From positions 1 through 11,128 of the forward strand of contig JAUWHM010000028.1 in NCBI GenBank assembly GCA_030605915.1: a DNA stretch of 11,128 bases, in the 5' to 3' direction. Both the position numbers and the translations under genes were made by a program. Shown one piece after another: positions 6,334 through 11,128 of the stretch. Position 1 is the stretch's first letter, and the number at the start of each line of letters is the position of its first letter. The DNA comes from Nitrospirota bacterium (GTDB lineage Bacteria > NPL-UPA2 > JAGMAN01). The notes beneath the pieces are model-generated. The model did no database searches. It had not been told where the DNA came from and saw nothing but the letters and a program-made list of their open reading frames with translations.

Positions 6334-7179
6334 ATGAATTCCAGGGAGAGAGTTCTTAAAACATTAAATCGCGAGAAGGCAGACCGAGTACCGATAGATC
6401 TTGGTTCAACTGGGGCACAGCATCCTGATATTGATGAGTATGAACCTGAGGTGATTAGTGATGAGGATCTTGAGTATCTACGTCAAAGGTCAATAGAGTT
6501 ATACAACAATACAGATAAGGCTATCATCGGCGGGTTCTACCCCGGAGAATTATTCTTTGGGTTTGGATTAGGAGGTTTTGAAGACTGGATGTGCACGCTC
6601 CTAACCAAAAGGGAATATGTAAAGGCGCTTTTTGATAAAACAGTTGAGGCATGGCTTTCCAATATTAAGCTCTATAAAGAAGCAGTGGACAATAGAATAG
6701 CGGCTGTGGTCTTCACTGATGATTTCGGCACACAAAAAGGTGAATTCTTGTCAAAGGAGTTGTTTATAGGTTTAATTAAGCCCTATTACAAACGGATATT
6801 TGATTGGATTCATTCTAACACAAATTGGAAGATATTTTTTCATTCCTGTGGGTCTATCTATAATTTTATCCTCGATATGATAGAGATGGGTGTGGATATC
6901 CTGAATCCCATTCAATGTTCTGCTGCCAATATGGAACCACAAAAATTAAAAGACGAGTTTGGAGATAGAATCATTTTCTGGGGAGGAGGGGTTGATACTC
7001 AACATGTATTACCATTTACCCCCCTTCAGAAAGTAAAAGAACAGGTGAAGGAACGATTGAAGATATTCGGTAAAGATGGCGGTTATGTGTTTGGGGCTAT
7101 TCATAATATTCAGCATGGCACACCTGCGGAGAATATTATAGCTATGTTTGACACTGCTATTGAATATGGGCAGTATTGA
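6334..7179 (+). CDS. Shortened URO-D family methyltransferase-like protein
   Basis: At 281 residues it is about 80-100 shorter than its relatives. Residues 1-28 are the standard N-terminus (NSRERVLKTLN, DRVPIDLGSTG). At residue 29-31 it jumps to PDIDEYEPE, which in relatives follows a long stretch containing the first barrel strands. The rest is well preserved: DKAIIGGFYPGELFFGFGL, VVFTDDFGTQ, FFHSCGSI with the H170/C172 pair used for zinc in MtaA/CmuA enzymes, then IIFWGGGVDTQHVLP and IHNIQHGTPAENI. The third zinc ligand position of MtaA is not a Cys here. GAGGTG lies eight bases before the ATG. Corrinoid-dependent methyl transfer is the family's best known role; with the internal loss it is probably inactive or altered. 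It may be a pseudogene. Confidence 0.75.
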   Translation: MNSRERVLKTLNREKADRVPIDLGSTGAQHPDIDEYEPEVISDEDLEYLRQRSIELYNNTDKAIIGGFYPGELFFGFGLGGFEDWMCTLLTKREYVKALFDKTVEAWLSNIKLYKEAVDNRIAAVVFTDDFGTQKGEFLSKELFIGLIKPYYKRIFDWIHSNTNWKIFFHSCGSIYNFILDMIEMGVDILNPIQCSAANMEPQKLKDEFGDRIIFWGGGVDTQHVLPFTPLQKVKEQVKERLKIFGKDGGYVFGAIHNIQHGTPAENIIAMFDTAIEYGQY

Positions 7180-7196
7180 GACATGGAGGTTTAGTT

Positions 7197-7322
7197 ATGG
7201 AGGTCAGGAAAAGTTTGTGGGAGAAGCAGGTATTAGAGAGCAAGAGATATTCTATAAAAGTGAGTGCGCTAACATCTCCCGAAGAAATAGTCAGGTTTAA
7301 GAAAGAAACCCAGAGGGGATAA
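7197..7322 (+). CDS. 41-codon ORF of unknown function
   Basis: An ATG at 7197 preceded by ATGGAGGT (7183-7190) opens a 41-codon frame rich in charged residues (MEVRKSLWEK at the start, EEIVRFKKETQRG at the end). I recognise no family. Its last 14 codons lie in the first copy of the 59-bp repeat, so the end of the frame is shared with non-coding sequence near 10050. It may be the N-terminal stub of another broken gene. It directly follows the shortened URO-D gene, 17 bases after its stop. Confidence 0.35.
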   Translation: MEVRKSLWEKQVLESKRYSIKVSALTSPEEIVRFKKETQRG

Positions 7323-7339
7323 TTTAATATTAGGCAGAA
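7281..7339 (+). repeat. 59-bp direct repeat, copy 1
   Basis: This segment is repeated at 10025-10083 in the same orientation with three differences in 59 bases (positions 31, 32 and 55 of the unit). It begins GAAGAAATAGTCAGG and ends AATATTAGGCAGAA. Flanks on both sides are unrelated. It has no internal inverted repeat and no transposase, so it does not look like an insertion sequence. Confidence 0.85.
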
Positions 7340-7402
7340 ATAGTGATCTGTGCAGTGGTAATGACAAAAATGAATACAAAATGGAGAGATTGAGGGGAAT
7401 AG

Positions 7403-7552
7403 CCTCCAATTGTTGCAAGAATAACCGGAATAGAGGAAAAAGAGGAAGTTAGAATCATAGTCAAGCCGGGAAGGAATTCTGCAGGGAAGGCTTCTTCTAA
7501 AATCCAGGAAATCTGGTTGTGGGTTAATTATACAGGAGGAGATAGAAAGTGA
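7403..7552 (+). pseudogene. C-terminal gene fragment, family not recognised
   Basis: Forty-nine open codons between TAG 7400 and TGA 7550 read PPIVARITGIEEKEEVRIIV, then KPGRNSAGKASS and QEIWLWVNYTGGDRK. The alternating hydrophobic pattern looks like beta-strands of a real protein's end. I do not recognise the family; a carbohydrate-active beta-sandwich is a guess. There is no start codon with a ribosome site. The TGA overlaps an ATG (TGATG at 7550-7554) and GGAGGAGA lies inside its last codons, which is the arrangement of two translationally coupled genes. That supports this being a true gene end. Confidence 0.4.
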
Positions 7553-7647
7553 TGAGAAGCATAGGAATATTATTAACTGATCTCATCAGCAAAAGTCGTT
7601 CAAAAAATTGTGGCGTTTCTATAGGACATGAAAGCAGTGAATTTTGA
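7552..7647 (+). CDS. 31-codon ORF, probable N-terminal stub
   Basis: The ATG at 7552 has a strong AGGAGGA site (7534-7540) and overlaps the preceding stop as TGATG. The product starts MRSIGILLTDLISKSRSKN and ends after 31 residues at TGA 7645. The start looks like a real gene start, but the length suggests that only the first part survives. I recognise no family. Confidence 0.4.
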   Translation: MRSIGILLTDLISKSRSKNCGVSIGHESSEF

Positions 7648-7731
7648 GAATGCTGAGATTTAAGATATGAAATGGGATATCGTTCTTTATGAAGGGGTGA
7701 AAAAGGAGAAGAACCTGAGCCTCTTTCTTAA

Positions 7732-7902
7732 TACCTCGGCTCAAAAAGCGATAATGAAAGGCAAAAAATCAGCCCGGCCGGGTTCTGGCGCGATCAGCCC
7801 GAGCCGTTTGTTAAAGCGTACAGCAAAACAATTATGCTTGGGCGTATGGGTGATGAAAAAAAAGAGATTAAAGGAGTTGCATTGAAAGTCTCTCTGAGGT
7901 AA
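7732..7902 (+). pseudogene. C-terminal fragment of a short-chain dehydrogenase (SDR)
   Basis: In this frame the codons read ISPAGFWRDQPEPFVKAYSK, then TIMLGRMGDEKEIKGVAL. This matches the SDR segment after the active site: the N-x-ISPGG turn, the QPExFVxxY lid and PLGRMGxxxEIxG. The usual FLASDxSSYVTG ending is replaced by KVSLR and a stop, so both ends are truncated. The YxxxK catalytic pair and the Rossmann glycine motif are absent. A longer 72-codon frame (7667-7885, starting MKWDIVLYEG) overlaps it in another phase. Its second half is simply this SDR segment out of frame, and its first half is unrecognised. Confidence 0.65.
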
Positions 7903-7914
7903 GATAACCAAAGA

Positions 7915-7920
7915 GGGAGG
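7915..7920 (+). promoter_or_regulatory. Ribosome binding site of the glycosidase-like gene
   Basis: GGGAGG lies nine bases before ATG 7930 and fixes this start over the internal ATG eight codons later (7951). Confidence 0.7.
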
Positions 7921-7929
7921 AAAAGGAAA

Positions 7930-9963
7930 ATGCAAAGAGGATCCTATTATATGCTACGGCGATGCCTGGTTCCTTGGCGGGCTGAGGAGATAATTGCAGA
8001 ACTTGAGCAATACTGCCCTAAAAATAAAATAGACGAGGTAGCCTGGACCATTGAAGGAGAGGAGTTTAATAAGGGGCTTTCTACGTTAGAGTCGATTAAA
8101 AACCATCTCCCATGGATAGAAAAGGCGAAAGACCGATTGGCAATTTTGGGGGTTAAAACTTCTATTTATGCCTGGGCTACATTAAACCATGCTGACCGTG
8201 GTAGAGATGGCTCTACTCTCTTCCCGGATATACAATGGATGGTTGATTGCACCGGAGCAACTGCCCGTTTCTGTGCCTGTCCTCTTTCTCCTGCCTGGCA
8301 AGAGTATATTGTTAAGGCATATCAGCTTTATGCATCTATTGAGCCTGAGATACTATGGATTGATGATGATTTTCGCATGTTTAACCACTCGCCGGTCACC
8401 TTTGGTTGTTTCTGTCCTATTCACTTGAAGGTATTTTCTGAACGTGTTGGTCGTAAGATATCCCGCGAGGAGCTGGTAGAGAATATTTTAGCTCCTGGGA
8501 AACCTCATGCGGACCGTTCTCTCTGGTTAAATTTTCTTGGCGATACAATGGTAGAGGTGGCCGGGATGTTAGAGAAGGCTGTTCACAATGTTAGCCCTAA
8601 AACCCGTCTTGGTCTGATGACCAGCCATCCCTGGGACCATTCTCTTGAAGGTCGTAACTGGGATAGACTTTTAAAGGCATTAGCCGGTCCCTACCAACCA
8701 GTTATCCGACCTACTGCGGGTAGCTATAATGAGGCGTCTAGCGAAGGCATTCATTCGGGTGCAGATGTCCTGCGGAGAACTATCTTCTGCTTGCCTGAAG
8801 AGACACGCATCTGCCCTGAAATAGAAAACTGGACCTATACCCGGTTCTCTAAGTCAGCCAGGTTTACCAGATTGCAGATAGGTTTAGCCCAAGCTATGAA
8901 GGTTGCGGATGTTACCTTGGGTATTTATGACCATATGGGGACACCAATGGATTTTGAACCTGCCTACGGGAGGATGCTTCAAGAGTCAAAGCCTTTCTTT
9001 GATGCTCTGGCATCCTGGTGTTTACCAGGTGGAAAGGAACGCGGGGTGGGTGTTATTCATCATCCCCGGGCAAGTGATTATGTCCACACAGCGGGAGGCA
9101 AAGATTTTAGAGAACTTTATCCCCATGATGATGGCTGGCAGATACCTATCCAGGCTTGTGGCATACCAGTAACTTTTGAATCCTCTGAGGTGATGGCTAT
9201 AACCGGGCAGGTGCTACGTGCCTTCAAAAAGGAGGATATTATATCCTTACTTTCAAAGGGAATCCTTCTGGATGGTTCTGCTTTAGAGGTTCTCATAGAA
9301 GAAGGTTATGGAGAATACCTGGGGGTAAGCGTCAAAAGATGGTTGGTTAACTGGGATGTGCCTCTTGCTGCTGAGAAGATAACAGATAGAGAATTTTCTA
9401 AAGATAAAGAGGTCTATATAACTTTATCAAATTTAACCACTACTCAAAGATTGGTTGAGCTCATTCCGGCAAAGGAAGCGAAGGTAATATCTGTCTTTAT
9501 TAACCAGTATAATCATGAAGTTATGCCGGGCATGGCACTCTTTAAAAATAGACTGGGTGGCCGTATAGCAATATACCCATTTGACTTAAGTGATAAGTGT
9601 GGAAGAAGCTTTCTTAACTGGCACCGTAAGGCTCAACTTTCTACAGTTATCAAATGGTTGGGAGGATATATACCTCTCTTTGTTGAAGGTGGAGCGCAGA
9701 TGTTACCTTTACGTTTAGATTATAGAGAATATACCTTTGTGGCGATAGCCAATCTCAGTTCTGATACCTGGGAGAGTGTTACTATCACTATTGATGAAAG
9801 AGAAGGTATTTTTGGAAAGATTGAAATGATAACTGATAAAGGAGAGTTGGTAAAAGCTCCTATATCTGAGCAGGTAAGAGAAAAAGGGATGCTTAAGGTA
9901 AAATTTGCTACTAAATTAGAGAATCTGGAATTAGCTTCATTTCTTTTTTTTAAAAACAAATGA
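7930..9963 (+). CDS. Glycosidase-like protein (GH-A/GH42-type architecture)
   Basis: This 677-residue protein has no signal peptide or membrane segment, so it is cytoplasmic. Residues 15-365 look like a (beta/alpha)8 barrel: WTIEGEEFNKG, LGVKTSIYAWATLNH, EILWIDDDFRMFNH followed by GCFCPIHLKVFSERVG, LGLMTSHPWDH, and ICPEIENWTYTRF, whose E297 or E299 is a candidate catalytic Glu. About residues 370-500 resemble the trimerisation (glutamine-amidotransferase-like) domain of GH42 beta-galactosidases (RGVGVIHHPRASDYVH, GIPVTFESSEV, LLSKGILLDGSALEVLIEEGYGEYLG). The C-terminal part, from about 510, has beta-sandwich character. I infer an intracellular glycosidase; no named family or substrate can be assigned. 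It appears intact, is the largest gene here, and its last base triplet overlaps a Gfo/Idh start. Confidence 0.6.
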   Translation: MQRGSYYMLRRCLVPWRAEEIIAELEQYCPKNKIDEVAWTIEGEEFNKGLSTLESIKNHLPWIEKAKDRLAILGVKTSIYAWATLNHADRGRDGSTLFPDIQWMVDCTGATARFCACPLSPAWQEYIVKAYQLYASIEPEILWIDDDFRMFNHSPVTFGCFCPIHLKVFSERVGRKISREELVENILAPGKPHADRSLWLNFLGDTMVEVAGMLEKAVHNVSPKTRLGLMTSHPWDHSLEGRNWDRLLKALAGPYQPVIRPTAGSYNEASSEGIHSGADVLRRTIFCLPEETRICPEIENWTYTRFSKSARFTRLQIGLAQAMKVADVTLGIYDHMGTPMDFEPAYGRMLQESKPFFDALASWCLPGGKERGVGVIHHPRASDYVHTAGGKDFRELYPHDDGWQIPIQACGIPVTFESSEVMAITGQVLRAFKKEDIISLLSKGILLDGSALEVLIEEGYGEYLGVSVKRWLVNWDVPLAAEKITDREFSKDKEVYITLSNLTTTQRLVELIPAKEAKVISVFINQYNHEVMPGMALFKNRLGGRIAIYPFDLSDKCGRSFLNWHRKAQLSTVIKWLGGYIPLFVEGGAQMLPLRLDYREYTFVAIANLSSDTWESVTITIDEREGIFGKIEMITDKGELVKAPISEQVREKGMLKVKFATKLENLELASFLFFKNK

Positions 9964-10034
9964 ATATCAGATGGGGAATAATTGGTTGTGGAAGACTGGC
10001 GATGAATAGGATTATACCGGCAATGAAGAAATAG
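9960..10034 (+). pseudogene. N-terminal fragment of a Gfo/Idh/MocA oxidoreductase
   Basis: An ATG overlapping the glycosidase stop (ATGA) opens 24 codons: MNIRWGIIGCGRLAMNRIIP then AMKK and TAG. GIIGCGRxAxxRxIPAM is the Rossmann NAD-binding start of Gfo/Idh/MocA dehydrogenases, normally of about 340-400 residues. The match ends exactly where the second 59-bp repeat begins (10025), so the repeat supplied the stop. The tight overlap shows that this was once a coupled gene directly after the glycosidase. Confidence 0.75.
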
Positions 10035-10083
10035 TCAGGTTTAAGAAAGAAACCAGGAGGGGATAATTTAATATTAGGTAGAA
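10025..10083 (+). repeat. 59-bp direct repeat, copy 2
   Basis: This is the same element as at 7281-7339, 56 of 59 bases identical. This copy contains a strong AGGAGGGG sequence. It abuts the truncated Gfo/Idh gene and shares GAAGAA at the join. The following 83 bases to the end of ispG contain no recognisable gene or strong terminator. Confidence 0.85.
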
Positions 10084-10166
10084 TATTGCCTACGAATACT
10101 CTCGCTTAATGCCTATTCTGCTCAACGTTTACAACCAAAATGATGAGGACCAAATTACGAAATTGG

Positions 10167-11128
10167 CTAGTAGCAGCGAAGTTCCGTGATGAGGGCTTCC
10201 ACTAACTGTGCTTCTTTCACCTTCCTTATCACTTCTCCCTTCCTGAAGAGGACTCCGAAGCCTCTCCCACCGGCGATGCCGATGTCAGCCTGCTTGGCTT
10301 CACCGGGGCCGTTGACCACACATCCCATGATGGCAATCTTAAGGGATAGGACTTGGCGGTGGAGGTCTGGGAGTTGAGAGTCGGGCCTGGTCGCGAGAGT
10401 AGTAGCCAGGTGGGAAAGTTTCCTTTCCGCTTCTTTTACAATCTTGACTAAATTAATCTGGCAGCGGCCACAGGTAGGGCAGGAGATGATAGTTGGCCCG
10501 CGTTTACGAAGGCCGAGCGATTTCAATATCTCATATCCAGCTTTAACTTCCTCCCTTGGATTACCAGTCAAAGACACTCGGATGGTATCTCCAATTCCTT
10601 CCCAGAGCAGAATTCCTAAGCCAACGGCGGAGCGAATGGAGCCAGTTCGAGGAGGACCAGCCGCGGTTATCCCTAGATGGAAAGGATAACGGCACCGCTT
10701 AGCCATCAGCCGATAGGCTTCTATAGTAGTGGGAACTTCAGATGCCTTTAAGGAAATTATTATGTCGTGAAAATTTAGGTCCTCAAAGAGCCTGATGTAA
10801 TCACAGGCGCTCTCGACCATGGCTCTTGCTAAACTATAATGCCTAACTCGTGACTGGTAAATGGGAGCAAGGGAGCCAGAATTCACCCCAATTCTTATGG
10901 GGACATTTTTCTCTTTTGCTGCCTTAACCACCGTCTTTATCTTCCTCTTGTCCCTGATATTGCCCGGGTTAAGACGCAGTCCGTCCACTCCCTCTTCAAT
11001 AGCCGCTAAGGCCAGGCGGTAATCAAAATGGATATCAGCTATGAGGGGAATGTTAATCTGAGACTTAATCTTTCTCAGGCAGCTGGCTGCTTCCCTATCC
11101 GGGACAGCTACTCTGATAATCTCACAGC
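10167..11128 (-). CDS. ispG: 4-hydroxy-3-methylbut-2-enyl diphosphate synthase (IspG/GcpE), 5' end beyond window
   Basis: This enzyme converts 2-C-methyl-erythritol cyclodiphosphate to HMBPP in the MEP isoprenoid pathway, using a 4Fe-4S cluster. The frame is open from the window edge (codons from 11126) to TAG at 10167, about 319 residues, with roughly the first 40 lying outside. The barrel part shows EIIRVAVPD, IPLIADIHFDYRLAL, GVDGLRLNPGNI and PIRIGVNSGSL. The C-terminal part carries the cluster ligands in ISCPTCGRC (CxxC) and GCVVNGPGEA (Cys plus the conserved Glu). It is the short two-domain bacterial form. GTG at 10988 is only an internal codon and not the true start. It is convergent with the plus-strand array, looks intact and is unrelated to it by function. 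Confidence 0.95.
   Translation of the reverse strand, partial: CEIIRVAVPDREAASCLRKIKSQINIPLIADIHFDYRLALAAIEEGVDGLRLNPGNIRDKRKIKTVVKAAKEKNVPIRIGVNSGSLAPIYQSRVRHYSLARAMVESACDYIRLFEDLNFHDIIISLKASEVPTTIEAYRLMAKRCRYPFHLGITAAGPPRTGSIRSAVGLGILLWEGIGDTIRVSLTGNPREEVKAGYEILKSLGLRKRGPTIISCPTCGRCQINLVKIVKEAERKLSHLATTLATRPDSQLPDLHRQVLSLKIAIMGCVVNGPGEAKQADIGIAGGRGFGVLFRKGEVIRKVKEAQLVEALITELRCY

Noticed and set aside
7877..7905. Promoter TTGCAT/TAAGAT before the glycosidase-like gene
   Set aside because: Both boxes match poorly and the implied transcription start would fall at the ribosome binding site.
7281..10083. Composite transposon or IS bounded by the 59-bp repeats
   Set aside because: There is no transposase, no terminal inverted repeat within the units and no target duplication visible; the interval contains only metabolic genes and remnants.
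10150..10166. Terminator hairpin after ispG
   Set aside because: CCAAATT/AATTGG pairs only with a bulge and no T-run follows on the minus strand.

Overview
The window looks like a chromosomal segment of an uncultivated, carbohydrate-degrading bacterium. It has a bacterial MEP-pathway gene (ispG), a sigma70-type promoter, Shine-Dalgarno sites, and a set of families common in polysaccharide-degrading environmental lineages: an exported LamG protein, NagA, Gfo/Idh/MocA oxidoreductases, uroporphyrinogen-decarboxylase (URO-D)-like proteins, an HpcH/HpaI aldolase and a glycosidase-like enzyme. Nothing here fixes the phylum. Planctomycete-, Omnitrophota- or Poribacteria-like lineages would all fit, and that is inference from gene content only.

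Layout. Bases 1-1290 (minus strand) hold a secreted LamG-fold protein with an Asp-rich 20-residue tandem repeat tail and its own rho-independent terminator. Bases 1291-1999 are a gene-free, AT-rich regulatory stretch with several inverted repeats and a near-consensus promoter pointing right. Bases 2000-10034 (plus strand) form one long co-directional array: a broken URO-D N-terminus, nagA, a class III aminotransferase interrupted by one in-frame TAG, an aldose-epimerase-like/Gfo-Idh chimaera, an intact HpcH/HpaI aldolase, a second aldolase C-terminal fragment, a shortened URO-D protein, a 750-base stretch of small ORFs and gene ends including an SDR C-terminus, a 677-residue glycosidase-like protein, and a 24-residue Gfo/Idh N-terminus. 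Bases 10167-11128 (minus strand) are ispG, running off the right edge.

The array looks like a sugar or sugar-acid catabolic operon. NagA would remove acetate from GlcNAc-6-phosphate, the glycosidase-like protein would act on intracellular glycosides, the SDR and Gfo/Idh enzymes would oxidise sugars, and the aldolase would cleave 2-keto-3-deoxy acids. The most striking property is decay. Many partial genes survive only as an N-terminal or C-terminal piece, often joined to a piece of a different gene, and related pieces occur twice (two HpcH, two URO-D, two Gfo/Idh). A 59-bp direct repeat marks two places in the degraded zones. This fits repeated deletion in a once larger, partly duplicated catabolic cluster, although metagenome mis-assembly cannot be excluded from sequence alone.
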